A stretch of DNA of 64,000 bases from NCBI RefSeq assembly GCF_001995175.1, contig NZ_MUKN01000003.1, forward strand, positions 54,345 through 118,344, in the 5' to 3' direction. Numbering within the stretch: the stretch's first letter is position 1; every line of letters starts with the position of its first letter. The notes under the pieces are model-generated. The model was not told where the DNA came from and made no database searches. It saw nothing but the letters and a program-made list of their open reading frames with translations. Below are positions 26,854 to 35,304 of this stretch, piece by piece. The stretch is from Rathayibacter rhapontici (lineage in GTDB: Bacteria > Actinomycetota > Actinomycetes > Actinomycetales > Microbacteriaceae). The translations under genes and the position numbers were made by a program.

Positions 26854-27579
26854 CTAGCTGTCGAGACCCTCGTCGGCCGGTCCGCCGCGAACCCGCCGGT
26901 CCGCCTCCGACCGCCACCCCGCCCGCAGCACCTCGACCCCGTCGAGCAGCACGTCGAGCCCCGTCTCGAACTCGGCGTCGTAGTCGTAGCCCTCCCGGGC
27001 CAGCTCGACGACGACCTCCATCAGGTACGGATACAGCGCCGCGGCCTCGGCGGGCTGGTCCCGGTGGGTGGCGGCAGCGGCCTCGGCCGACTCCTCCGGG
27101 GTCTCGAACGAGAGCGTCTTCTGCTGCAGGGCGAAGCCGTAGACGTACGCGTCCAGGAGCGACGTGACGTGGACCGTGGTGCGGAACGAGAAGCCGCTCT
27201 CGCGCAGGCACCCCATCATCGCGTCGTGCTGGCGCAGGTTCTCGGAGCCCGGCCGTCCGTGCGCCTCCATCAGGCCGACCGCCCACCGGTGCCGGGTCAG
27301 GGCGGCGCGGAGGGAGGCGGAGCGCTCGCGCATCGCCGGCTTCCAGCCGCGGGCCGCGTCGGGCAGGGCGACCTCGCTCCAGACCAGGTCGACCATGCCG
27401 TCGAGCAGGTGCTCGCGGTTCTGCACGTGCTTGTAGAGGGCCATGGGGACGACCTCGAGGCGCTCGGCGAGCGTGCGCATGGTGAAGCCGTCGATCCCGA
27501 CCTCGTCGGCGAGGGCCACACCGGCGCGCAGGACCGTCTCGCGGTTCAGGCGCGGTCGTCGGGGGGTCTGCTCCGGCAC
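26854..27579 (-). CDS. TetR-family regulator with TetR_C-type effector domain
   Basis: A 241-aa protein with a GTG start and GGGAGGAA ribosome site. The DNA-binding part is LADEVGIDGFTMRTLAERLEV followed by ALYKHVQNREHLLDGM, the exact style of the TetR(C1) group, and the C-terminal domain (about 80-230) has the long helices of that group. It is divergent from the DUF4386 gene at 27690, and two related palindromes lie in the gap. It most likely represses itself and that membrane protein. Confidence 0.88.
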   Translation of the reverse strand: MPEQTPRRPRLNRETVLRAGVALADEVGIDGFTMRTLAERLEVVPMALYKHVQNREHLLDGMVDLVWSEVALPDAARGWKPAMRERSASLRAALTRHRWAVGLMEAHGRPGSENLRQHDAMMGCLRESGFSFRTTVHVTSLLDAYVYGFALQQKTLSFETPEESAEAAAATHRDQPAEAAALYPYLMEVVVELAREGYDYDAEFETGLDVLLDGVEVLRAGWRSEADRRVRGGPADEGLDS

Positions 27580-27606
27580 GCGTTCCTCCCGTCGGCTCTT
27601 GACGAA

Positions 27607-27655
27607 GTGTACGCCCTACACCTACCCTCCGAATCGAAGGTGTACGTCGTACACC
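27607..27655. promoter_or_regulatory. Two TetR operator palindromes
   Basis: GTGTACGCCCTACAC (27607-27621) and GGTGTACGTCGTACACC (27639-27655) are near-perfect inverted repeats sharing the half GTGTA(C). They lie 32 nt apart, three helix turns, centre to centre, between the TetR gene and the divergent DUF4386 gene. Confidence 0.65.
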
Positions 27656-27689
27656 ATGAGTCGGCCTCGCCGCCGGGAACAGGACGCCC

Positions 27690-28397
27690 ATGCCCACCGT
27701 CGACCGGACCGCCCGCCTCACGGGCGTCCTCTTCCTCCTCACCTTCGCGTCGGCGATCGCCGGGGCCGTGCTCTACCTGCCCCTGCTCACCGACCCCGAC
27801 TACGTGCTCGGCCCCGGCGCCGACGCCCGCGTGCTGACCGGCGTCGTCTGCGAGATCGTGCTCGTCATCACCAACCTCGGCACGGCGCTCGTCCTCTACC
27901 CGGTCCTCCGCCGGCACCACGAGACCGCCGCCCTCGCCTACGTCGTCGCGCGGATCGTGGAGTGCACCCTGATCGTCGTCGGGATGCTCGCGGTCGTGTC
28001 GGTCGTCGAGCTGCGGCAGGCGTCGGCCGGAATGGACGAGGAAGCGACCCGCGCCGTCGCTCAGGCGCTCGTCGCGGTCCACGACGCGACCTTCCTCCTC
28101 GGCCCCGGCTTCGTCGTGGGCATCGGCAACGGACTGCTCCTGGGCTTCCTCCTGTACCGCGCCCACCTCGTCCCGCGCCCGGTCGCGCTCCTCGGCCTCC
28201 TGGGCGGCCCGCTGATGTCGCTGTCCGGCATCGCCGTCCTGTTCGGTGCGTACGAGCAGACGTCGGTCTGGTCGGGGCTGCTGACGCTCCCCGAGATCGC
28301 GTGGGAGCTGTTCCTCGGGGTGTACCTGTTCGTGCACGGCTTCCGGAGGGCACCGCTGCGTGCAGCGGATGCGGTTCCTGTCGGCACTGCGAGCTAG
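27690..28397 (+). CDS. DUF4386-family membrane protein
   Basis: A 235-aa protein with about six to seven hydrophobic helices. It starts with RTARLTGVLFLLTFASAIAG and has VLTGVVCEIVLVITNLGTAL and ARIVECTLIVVGM, typical of DUF4386 proteins. No function is known for this family. It is controlled by the divergent TetR regulator, judging by the two operators between them, which suggests that it is made in response to a small compound. Confidence 0.85.
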   Translation: MPTVDRTARLTGVLFLLTFASAIAGAVLYLPLLTDPDYVLGPGADARVLTGVVCEIVLVITNLGTALVLYPVLRRHHETAALAYVVARIVECTLIVVGMLAVVSVVELRQASAGMDEEATRAVAQALVAVHDATFLLGPGFVVGIGNGLLLGFLLYRAHLVPRPVALLGLLGGPLMSLSGIAVLFGAYEQTSVWSGLLTLPEIAWELFLGVYLFVHGFRRAPLRAADAVPVGTAS

Positions 28398-28564
28398 GCA
28401 GGCTCCTCTCTCCTGCGTGCGCCCATCAAGGCGCGATCCGCGCCGCCGTTGGACGCTTCCCGCTGCTCTCGGCCCTCGGAAGCAGCAGAACGTGGCGGAC
28501 GGAGCGGCGCCGGTCCGCTCTCCCGAGGGAGATCACGCCGGCGGTCCGAGGCTCGGCCGGCCCG

Positions 28565-28885
28565 TCACGAGCAGGTGTACGTCACCCCGTCCACCACGTG
28601 CACGCCCTCGCCCAGCTCCGCACAGGTCGCGACGAGCCCGCCGAACAGCGTGCCCAGCAGCACCGCTCCGACCGCGAACAGCACGATCGTCACCGACGCG
28701 ACGATGATCCCCGCGAGCGCCAGCCCGCGCGGCCCACCGTCACGGCGACTCCTCCGGAACGCGATGACGCTCAGCACGAGCCCCGCGACGTCGAACACCG
28801 GGAACAGCGCGAGCACGAGCCCGGTGACGGCCAGGACCACCGTCGTCGTGTACGCCGGCGAGGCGGCCGCGCGACCAGTGCTCAC
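28565..28885 (-). CDS. Small membrane protein (DUF4190-like)
   Basis: A 106-aa protein from the GTG at 28885, which overlaps the stop of the flavoprotein gene (GTGA). Two to three hydrophobic segments: TTTVVLAVTGLVLALFPVF, VAGLVLSVIAFRRSRR, and GIIVASVTIVLFAVGAVLLG. The pattern with a basic turn between is that of DUF4190 proteins. Two Cys near the C-terminus (ATCAELG, TYTCS) lie outside or at the membrane surface and could pair. Translational coupling suggests it works with the flavoprotein, maybe as anchor. Confidence 0.7.
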   Translation of the reverse strand: MSTGRAAASPAYTTTVVLAVTGLVLALFPVFDVAGLVLSVIAFRRSRRDGGPRGLALAGIIVASVTIVLFAVGAVLLGTLFGGLVATCAELGEGVHVVDGVTYTCS

Positions 28886-30141
28886 GCACGCCCCTGCAGG
28901 ATCAGGTGCCAGTACACCCACGGCAGCACGAATCGGTCGGCGAGGAACGTCGCCCGACGCTCCTTCGCGAGCCCCTTCCAGAACGGGATCGTGGGCTTGG
29001 GTCGGTAGCGGTCGTCGAACTCCGCGAAGACCACCGTCTTCCGCGAGACGACGAACGGGCAGACGGAGTAGCCGTTGTAGGTCATCGGCAGCGGCCTCCC
29101 CTTGCGCGCGGCGACGAGGTTCTTCGCCAGCGTCTTCGCCTGGGGCCGCAGCGCCCCGCCCGACTTCGAGTTGGTGGTGCCGGCGGCGTCTCCGAGTGAC
29201 CACACGTCCGGGAAGCGCACGTGGCGCAGAGTCAGCGGATCGACCTCGACGAAGCCGCCGTCGGTCAGGCCCGAGCCCTCGAGGAACGAGGGCGCCGACT
29301 GCGGAGGCACCACGTGCAGCACGTCGTAGGCCAGCGTCTCGCGGTGATCGCCCTCCAGACCCTCGAGCGACGTCGAGTGATCGGGGCCCAGCAGCGCGGT
29401 GGGGCGGTCCTCGCCCGCCAGCTCGATCGTCTGCGACGCGGCGTCCACCTCGACGAGCTCGCGGTCGTAGTGCACCTCGATGCCGTACTCCGCGACCTTG
29501 CGCTCGAGCTCGGCGTCGATGAGCGGCATGCCGAACAGGGTCGGAGTCGGCACCACGAGCACCACGTGGATGCCGTCGAGCACCCCGGTCTTCTGCCAGT
29601 AGTCGCACGCCAGGTACATCGGCTTCTGCGAGGCCCCGGAGCAGGTGGCCGGCCCGCTGGGCTGCGTGAAGACCACGGTCCCCGAGCGGACGTCGCGCAG
29701 CACGCCCGACGCCTTCCGCGCGTACTCGAACTCGTAGTTCGAGATGCCGACCGGCGACTCCATCGCCTCGACGAGGCCGGGCACCGCGTCCCAGTCCTTC
29801 CGGATGCCCGGGCAGACCACGAGCTGGCCGTAGCCGACCGAGCGTCCCCCCTCGAGCGTCACCGTCTTGGCGACGGGATCGATCGTCGCGACCCGGTCCC
29901 GGATCCACGTCACGCCCTTCGGCGTCACCTCGCCCTGCGGACGGGTCGCCTGCGAGGCCTTCGCCGTGCCTCCCGCGACGTGCGAGAACATCGGCTGGTA
30001 GTAGTGCGTCGTGCGCGGCTCGATCACCGCGACGTCCGAGACTCCGTAGCGCCGCAGCCGGCCCGCCACCGAGAGCCCCGCGTTGCCACCGCCGATGACG
30101 AGCACGTCGTGGTGCGGGGCGGAGGAGTCCGAAGCGGTCAT
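28882..30141 (-). CDS. Sulfide:quinone-oxidoreductase-like FAD flavoprotein
   Basis: A 419-aa protein from the ATG at 30141, which lies 12 nt after TACGGT (leaderless). FAD motif DVLVIGGGNAGLSVAGRL near residue 13; PMFSHVAGG, GPATCSGASQKPMYLACDYW with the active-site type Cys, VEVDPLTLRHVRFPDVWSLGDAAG for the second FAD contact, and a C-terminal amphipathic region. These fit type II sulfide:quinone reductases, which oxidise sulfide at the membrane and pass electrons to quinone. I see one clear redox Cys (about 167) and another near the C-terminus in YSVCPFVV (about 359), the usual pair. NADH dehydrogenase-like activity is a less likely alternative. Confidence 0.82.
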   Translation of the reverse strand: MTASDSSAPHHDVLVIGGGNAGLSVAGRLRRYGVSDVAVIEPRTTHYYQPMFSHVAGGTAKASQATRPQGEVTPKGVTWIRDRVATIDPVAKTVTLEGGRSVGYGQLVVCPGIRKDWDAVPGLVEAMESPVGISNYEFEYARKASGVLRDVRSGTVVFTQPSGPATCSGASQKPMYLACDYWQKTGVLDGIHVVLVVPTPTLFGMPLIDAELERKVAEYGIEVHYDRELVEVDAASQTIELAGEDRPTALLGPDHSTSLEGLEGDHRETLAYDVLHVVPPQSAPSFLEGSGLTDGGFVEVDPLTLRHVRFPDVWSLGDAAGTTNSKSGGALRPQAKTLAKNLVAARKGRPLPMTYNGYSVCPFVVSRKTVVFAEFDDRYRPKPTIPFWKGLAKERRATFLADRFVLPWVYWHLILQGRA

Positions 30142-30219
30142 GTGCCCACCGTAGGCGCGACCCCCGACGTCGGCCACGGGTCCCCTCGCCCCTTGCGCCG
30201 AGGCCGCCGACGACCTAGC

Positions 30220-31221
30220 TCACACCGCGTACAGCTCGACCGGCGCCGGCACGAACCCGACCTCGACCCCCGGCGCCAGCTCGCGCCGCGCCGCCTCGGC
30301 CGGAGTGACGTCGGCCGCGAGCACCCGCCCGTGCACCCGCACCGCGTCCCCGCGCGGCTCCAGGTCGACGATCTCCTCTCGCAGCCCGCCCTCGCCCAGC
30401 GTCACGGCGGACGGGCGCACCGCCGCCGCGACGGCCGACCCCACGGGAGCATCCGAGGACCCCGCGATCTCGCGCCCGTCCTCCAGCCGCAGGCCCGCAA
30501 CGGTCCGCACCCCGCGCACCAGGCGCAGCCCCGACAGCTCGGCGGTGAACGCCGTGCGCGGCCGCTCGAGCACCTCGGCGGTCGGCCCCTCCTCCACCAC
30601 GCGCCCCTCGTGCAGCACCACGACGCGGTCGGCCAGGGTCCACGCGTCGAGCACGTCGTGGGTGACGAGGATCGTGGTGCGGTCGGCGAGCACGGTGCGC
30701 AGCATCCGCCGCAGCACCGGCGCGACCCGCGCATCGAGCGCGGCCATCGGCTCGTCGAGCAGCAGGAGGCGCGGATCCGTCGCGAGGGCGCGCGCGAGCG
30801 CCACCCGCTGGGCCTGCCCGCCCGAGAGGGTCGCGGGGCGGCGATCGGCGAGGGGCAGGGCGTCGACGTCGGCGAGGCGTCGCTCCGCACGCGCGCGCGC
30901 CTGGGCCCGGCCGATCCCGGCGCTCCGGGGACCGAACGCCGCGTTCTCGCGGACGCTGAGGTGAGGGAACAGCAGCGGGTCCTGCGCGAGCAGGGCGACC
31001 CCGCGGCGGTGCGGAGGAGTCCATGCGCCGGGCCCGAAGAGGACGGAGTCGCCCAGCCGCGCGCTGCCCGAGTCGGGGCGGACGAGGCCCGCGAGCAGCT
31101 CGACCAGCGTCGACTTGCCGGCGCCGTTGGGCCCGAGCACCGCCACGGTCTCGCCGTCGGCGACCTCGAGCGCCACGTCGAAGCCGCGGGAGGCGAGGCG
31201 CGCGTCGAACCGCAGGGTCAC
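30220..31221 (-). CDS. modC: Molybdate ABC transporter ATPase ModC
   Basis: A 333-aa protein from the GTG at 31221, overlapping the modB stop. Walker [10 protein letters not shown], signature LSGGQAQR, Walker [13 protein letters not shown] and H-loop THD are intact. The C-terminal ~100 residues form a TOBE/Mop domain ([32 protein letters not shown]), typical of ModC. It energises molybdate (or tungstate) import with ModB and ModA. Confidence 0.9.
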   Translation of the reverse strand: MTLRFDARLASRGFDVALEVADGETVAVLGPNGAGKSTLVELLAGLVRPDSGSARLGDSVLFGPGAWTPPHRRGVALLAQDPLLFPHLSVRENAAFGPRSAGIGRAQARARAERRLADVDALPLADRRPATLSGGQAQRVALARALATDPRLLLLDEPMAALDARVAPVLRRMLRTVLADRTTILVTHDVLDAWTLADRVVVLHEGRVVEEGPTAEVLERPRTAFTAELSGLRLVRGVRTVAGLRLEDGREIAGSSDAPVGSAVAAAVRPSAVTLGEGGLREEIVDLEPRGDAVRVHGRVLAADVTPAEAARRELAPGVEVGFVPAPVELYAV

Positions 31222-32003
31222 GAGCGCACCCCCCGCCGTCCGTACGCGAGCCCGATCACCAGCACCGCGACGACCACGAGCACGAGTGCCAGCGCGACCG
31301 CCGCGTCCGGATCGCTCTCGCGCTGCAGGTAGATCTCGAGCGGCAGGGTGCGCGTCACTCCCTCGAGGCTGCCCGCGAAGGTGAGCGTCGCGCCGAACTC
31401 GCCGAGCGCCCGCGCGAACGACAGGATCGCTCCGCTCGCCAGCCCCGGCAGGATCAGCGGCAGGGTGACCCGGCGCAGCACGGTGCCGGGGGACGCCCCG
31501 AGCGTCGCGGCGACCGCCTCGTAGCGCGCCCCCGCGGTGCGCAGCGCGCCCTCCAGGCTCAGCACCAGGAACGGCAGCGCCACGAACGTCTGCGCGAGCA
31601 CCACGGCGGTCGTCGAGAACGCGATCCGCACGCCCACCGCCTCGAGCGCGCCGCCCAGCAGGCCCAGCCGGCCGAAGGTGTACAGCAGCGCGAGGCCGCC
31701 GACCACGGGCGGCAGCACCAGCGGCAGCAGCACGAGCGCGCGCAGGATCCGCTGCCCCGGGAACGCGGTGCGCGCGAGCACCAGCGCCATCGGCGCCCCG
31801 AGCAGCACGCACAGGAGGGTCGCCGCGGCCGACGTGCGCAGGCTCAGCAGGAGCGCCGCGACCGAGGAGTCGGAGGTGATCAGCGGCACGAAGCGCGGCC
31901 AGTCGACCCGCGCGAGGATCGCGACGAGCGGCAGCAGGACCAGCAGCGCGCCGACCGCGGCGAGCGCGACGACCCAGCGCGGTGGCGCGGATCCGGTGCG
32001 CAT
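31218..32003 (-). CDS. modB: Molybdate ABC transporter permease ModB
   Basis: A 261-aa permease from the ATG at 32003, overlapping the regulator stop. About five to six membrane helices; the EAA loop is in [39 protein letters not shown] near the end is a ModB signature. Works with ModC (overlapping downstream) and with ModA, which is encoded 2.2 kb away on the same strand. Confidence 0.92.
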   Translation of the reverse strand: MRTGSAPPRWVVALAAVGALLVLLPLVAILARVDWPRFVPLITSDSSVAALLLSLRTSAAATLLCVLLGAPMALVLARTAFPGQRILRALVLLPLVLPPVVGGLALLYTFGRLGLLGGALEAVGVRIAFSTTAVVLAQTFVALPFLVLSLEGALRTAGARYEAVAATLGASPGTVLRRVTLPLILPGLASGAILSFARALGEFGATLTFAGSLEGVTRTLPLEIYLQRESDPDAAVALALVLVVVAVLVIGLAYGRRGVRS

Positions 32004-32407
32004 CAGGCGCGGGGCAGCGGCGTCTCGACGATGACGGTCGTCGCCTTCACCACCGCGGTGGCGGGGGAGCCGGGCTCGAGGCCGAGCTCGCGCACCGCCT
32101 CGCTGCTCATCAGCGAGACCACGCGGTGCGGTCCGCACTGCAGCTCGACCTGCGCCATCACCGTGTCCATCACGATGCTCGTCACGATGCCGACGAAGCG
32201 GTTGCGGGCCGATCGTGCGACGGGCGAGGGATCCTCCGGCAGCACCGCGTTCGCCCGGGCGAGCTCGGCGACGGCCAGCCCGTCGACGACGAGGCGCCCG
32301 GAGGCGTCCTTGCCGCTCTCGAGGACGCCGTTGTCGATCCAGCGGCGCAGGGTGTCGTCGCTCACCCCGAGGGCGGCGGCGGCGTCACGGATCCGGATCT
32401 GCGGCAT
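32003..32407 (-). CDS. MerR-type HTH plus TOBE molybdate-responsive regulator
   Basis: A 134-aa protein. The N-terminal helix-turn-helix is of excisionase/MerR kind ([20 protein letters not shown]). Residues 65-134 form one TOBE/Mop domain ([39 protein letters not shown]), which binds molybdate. It heads the modB-modC operon with a TGATG overlap and starts 13 nt after TAGACT, so it is probably leaderless. This is the actinobacterial counterpart of ModE. A dyad before modA at 35037 could be its site. Confidence 0.85.
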   Translation of the reverse strand: MPQIRIRDAAAALGVSDDTLRRWIDNGVLESGKDASGRLVVDGLAVAELARANAVLPEDPSPVARSARNRFVGIVTSIVMDTVMAQVELQCGPHRVVSLMSSEAVRELGLEPGSPATAVVKATTVIVETPLPRA

Positions 32408-32533
32408 GGGAAGGAGTCTACGACCGCGGACGCGGATCCGAGCCGCGTCTGCCACGCAGGGCCGGGCACTGGCAACCCCCTTCAGCCCGGCCGGGAGCAC
32501 GACGGAGGCTGTCGGCGTCGAGGAGGAGGACGC

Positions 32534-33673
32534 ATGCGAGCCATGACCTACCGGGGTCCGTACAAGATCCGTGTCGAGGAGAAGGACCGGCCCCGCATCG
32601 AGCACCCGAACGACGCGATCGTGCGGGTGACGCTCGCCGCGATCTGCGGCTCCGATCTGCACCTGTACCACGGGCTCATGCCCGACACGAGGATCGGCCA
32701 CACCTTCGGCCACGAGTTCATCGGAGTGGTCGACGAGGTCGGCTCGTCGGTGCAGAACCTGAAGGTCGGCGACCGCGTGATGGTGCCGTTCAACATCTAC
32801 TGCGGCACGTGCTTCTTCTGCGCGCGCGGCCTCTACTCCAACTGCCACAACGTGAATCCGAACGCCACGGCCATCGGCGGCATCTACGGGTACTCGCACT
32901 CGACCGGCGGCTACGACGGCGGGCAGGCCGAGTACGTGCGCGTGCCGTTCGCCGACGTCGGCCCGAGCGTGATCCCGGAGTGGCTGCCCGACGAGGACGC
33001 GCTGCTGCTGACCGACGCGTTCTCGACCGGCTACTTCGGCGCCCAGCTCGGCGACATCGTCGAGGGCGACACGGTCGTGGTGCTCGGAGCCGGCCCGGTC
33101 GGCCTCGCCGCCGCCCGCTCCTCCTGGCTGATGGGAGCGGGTCGCGTGATCGTCGTCGACCAGCTCGAGTACCGGCTGGCGAAGGCGCGCGACTTCGCGC
33201 TCGCCGAGACCGTGAACTACCTCGAGCACGACGACATCGTCGTGCACCTCAAGAAGACGACCGGCGGCCTCGGCGCCGACGTCGTCATCGACGCGGTCGG
33301 GGCGGAGGCGGACGGGAATCTCATCCAGCACGTCACCTCGGCCAAGCTCAAGCTGCAGGGCGGCTCGCCCGTCGCGCTCAACTGGGCGATCGACGGCGTG
33401 CGCAAGGGCGGCACGATCTCGGTGATGGGCGCCTACGGCCCGCTCTTCAGCGCCGTGAAGTTCGGCGACGCGATGAACAAGGGCCTCACGCTCCGGATGA
33501 ACCAGGCGCCGGTCAAGCGCCAGTGGCCGCGCCTGCTCGAGCACATCCGGGCGGGGTACCTGAAGCCCAGCGACATGATCACGCACCGCATCCCGCTCGA
33601 GCACATCGCCGAGGGGTACCACCTGTTCTCGTCCAAGCTCGACGGCTGCATCAAGACCGTCGTGGTGCCGTAG
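32534..33673 (+). CDS. Zinc-dependent alcohol dehydrogenase (formaldehyde-dehydrogenase-like)
   Basis: A 379-aa enzyme with an AGGAGGAGG ribosome site. Catalytic zinc ligands: Cys in AAICGSDLHLYH, His-Glu in FGHEFIGVV; the structural zinc Cys cluster is YCGTCFFCARGLYSNC. NAD-binding motif VLGAGPVGLAAARSS. The internal order (GSDLHLYHGL, long insert GGIYGYSHSTGGYDGGQAEYVRVP) matches the glutathione-independent formaldehyde dehydrogenase-like group. With the gene at 33683 it forms a rightward pair that interrupts the leftward mod genes. Confidence 0.9.
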   Translation: MRAMTYRGPYKIRVEEKDRPRIEHPNDAIVRVTLAAICGSDLHLYHGLMPDTRIGHTFGHEFIGVVDEVGSSVQNLKVGDRVMVPFNIYCGTCFFCARGLYSNCHNVNPNATAIGGIYGYSHSTGGYDGGQAEYVRVPFADVGPSVIPEWLPDEDALLLTDAFSTGYFGAQLGDIVEGDTVVVLGAGPVGLAAARSSWLMGAGRVIVVDQLEYRLAKARDFALAETVNYLEHDDIVVHLKKTTGGLGADVVIDAVGAEADGNLIQHVTSAKLKLQGGSPVALNWAIDGVRKGGTISVMGAYGPLFSAVKFGDAMNKGLTLRMNQAPVKRQWPRLLEHIRAGYLKPSDMITHRIPLEHIAEGYHLFSSKLDGCIKTVVVP

Positions 33674-33682
33674 GAGGTCACC

Positions 33683-34360
33683 GTGCCGTACACCGCCGAC
33701 AAGCCGATCCAGCCGCCGACCGCGGAGGAGCTGCGCGCCCGCATCCCGGGCTGGGGCGCCGACCTCGACCCGGCCGACCGGCCCTCGTTCCCGCGCGAGC
33801 GGTTCGACCTCGAGACCGGGGCGCACTGGCACAAGCCCGAGCCGATGGACCCGGGGGAGTACCGCGAGAAGAGCATCGAGCACGAGGAGCTGCCGCCCGT
33901 CTTCGGCACGGCGCAGCCGCTGCACGGGGTCTCGGGAGCGATCCGCCGCTACGCGTACGACCGCTTCAGCGAGGGCCGTGCGGCGCACTGGCTCCTGCTC
34001 GTGCTGGGCGACCGCGTCGATGCGACCGGCGCGCACCTGCGCTCGTTCGCGTCCCTGCGGCCCGACAACCCTGTCACCGAGACGGGCGTGCTCTCCGAGC
34101 TGAAGGCGCACCCGATCGCGTCGCGGCTCGGCCGCTCGGACGTGCGGCACCAGGTGCTCGATCCGCTGCTGGTCGCGGGGCCCTGGGTGCTCGGCGGGCT
34201 CGCGCGGCGGTGGCGCTGGGCCGGCGGCTGCTGCGCTGAGGACGCTCGTCAGGGGGCGCCGAAGCCCGCCGCGTCGAGGACCGCGCGGCCGGTGGCGCCC
34301 GTGACGAACGCGGCGAACGCGGTGGCCGCGTCGGAGTCGGTGAGTGGGGCGATCGGGTAG
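33683..34360 (+). CDS. Hypothetical protein paired with the alcohol dehydrogenase
   Basis: Starts at a GTG with a TAGGAGGT ribosome site, 9 nt after the dehydrogenase. The family is unknown to me. The N-terminal half is hydrophilic with many Pro and charged residues (LRARIPGWGADLDPADRP, HWHKPEPMDPGEYREKS); later SEGRAAHWLLLVLGDRVDA is more hydrophobic. In the given frame it runs 225 aa and 112 nt into modA on the other strand. One base added near 34205 would end it at 34239 with a hydrophobic tail LAAAVALGRRLLR, without overlap; I think that is the true end. Confidence 0.65.
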   Translation: MPYTADKPIQPPTAEELRARIPGWGADLDPADRPSFPRERFDLETGAHWHKPEPMDPGEYREKSIEHEELPPVFGTAQPLHGVSGAIRRYAYDRFSEGRAAHWLLLVLGDRVDATGAHLRSFASLRPDNPVTETGVLSELKAHPIASRLGRSDVRHQVLDPLLVAGPWVLGGLARRWRWAGGCCAEDARQGAPKPAASRTARPVAPVTNAANAVAASESVSGAIG

Positions 34361-35013
34361 GTGTTCACCGCCTGCTCGGCCTCGGCGAACGGCACGCCGA
34401 GCACGTCGTCGCCCGCGCCCCGGACGTCGGTGACGTACACGAGGCCGGCGTCGGCTTCGCCCGAGCGGACCTTGCCGAGCACGTCGGTCACCGACGACTC
34501 CTCGCTGACGGGCTCGATCACGAGGCCCGCGGCCCGCTCGACGGCGTCGGCCGCGACTCCGCACGGCACCTGCGGTGCGCAGACGACCGTCGCGACGCCC
34601 TCGCGGGCGAGGTCGGCGAGGGAGCGGACACCCGCCGGATTGCCCGGCGGCACGGCGATCTCGAGCACGTTCGTCGCGAACGGCACGGGGTCGGCGGCGG
34701 TGAGGCCCGCCTCCTGCACCGTCCGCATGGTCGCGATGTCGGCCGACGCGAAGACGTCGGCCGGCGCTCCGTTCTCGATCTGCGTCGCGAGATCGGAGGA
34801 GCCGGCGAACGAGAGCTCGACCGAGGTGCCGGGGTTCGCGGCCTCGAACTCGTCGGCGAGCTCGGTGAAGACGCCCGTGAGGGAGGCGGCGGCGAAGACG
34901 GTGATGCTGCGGGGCTCGGACGCCGCGTCGGGCGCGGCAGAGGCGGAGCAGCCGGCGAGCGGGCCCGCCAGGGCGGCAGCGACGAGGGCTGCCGGGAACC
35001 GGGTACGGCGCAT
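34249..35013 (-). CDS. modA: Molybdate-binding lipoprotein ModA
   Basis: A 254-aa lipoprotein with lipobox LAGC (Cys22). ModA features: ITVFAAASLTGVFTELADEF, SFAGSSDLATQIENGAPADVFASAD, and VPFATNVLEIAVP. GEADAGLVYVTDV near the end is also typical. It binds molybdate or tungstate outside the membrane and delivers it to ModBC. It lies on the same strand as modBC but is separated by the dehydrogenase pair on the opposite strand, so it needs its own promoter; a perfect dyad lies 24 nt before the start. Confidence 0.93.
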   Translation of the reverse strand: MRRTRFPAALVAAALAGPLAGCSASAAPDAASEPRSITVFAAASLTGVFTELADEFEAANPGTSVELSFAGSSDLATQIENGAPADVFASADIATMRTVQEAGLTAADPVPFATNVLEIAVPPGNPAGVRSLADLAREGVATVVCAPQVPCGVAADAVERAAGLVIEPVSEESSVTDVLGKVRSGEADAGLVYVTDVRGAGDDVLGVPFAEAEQAVNTYPIAPLTDSDAATAFAAFVTGATGRAVLDAAGFGAP

Positions 35014-35036
35014 GCGACTCCTCGGTTCTCATGATC

Positions 35037-35052
35037 AACCGCATCTGCGGTT
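35037..35052. promoter_or_regulatory. Perfect dyad before modA
   Basis: AACCGCA-TC-TGCGGTT, 7-nt arms with a 2-nt centre, 24 nt before the modA start. Candidate site for the MerR-TOBE regulator at 32003-32407. Confidence 0.5.
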
Positions 35053-35124
35053 CTCCGTCCACTCTAGGTCCTCGCCTGCGGAGCAGCTGATTCGCAGGCC
35101 GTGCGATCGACGAGCGGGGCGGGC

Positions 35125-35210
35125 GAGGTGCGCGCAGAACGTCCACCGTGAGCGTCGCTCGGACACCGTCGTGGCCGGCGGACCCTCCGGGCCGAGGTTC
35201 TGCGCGCCTC
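35125..35210. repeat. Long inverted repeat between modA and thuA-like gene
   Basis: GAGGTGCGCGCAGAAC (35125-35140) and GTTCTGCGCGCCTC (35197-35210) are inverted copies, differing by one extra T, around a 56-nt loop. It is in the 291-nt divergent gap, which has no gene. It could be a stem-loop in the leader of the gene at 35305 or a protein site. Confidence 0.5.
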
Positions 35211-35304
35211 CCGTCCCGGAACCGCAGGATCCGCCCCGTCCGCGCGCGTCCGCGGCGCCCGGCATGGCATCGTCGAGGGGACGTCGACGAGGAAGAGGAC
35301 GAGC

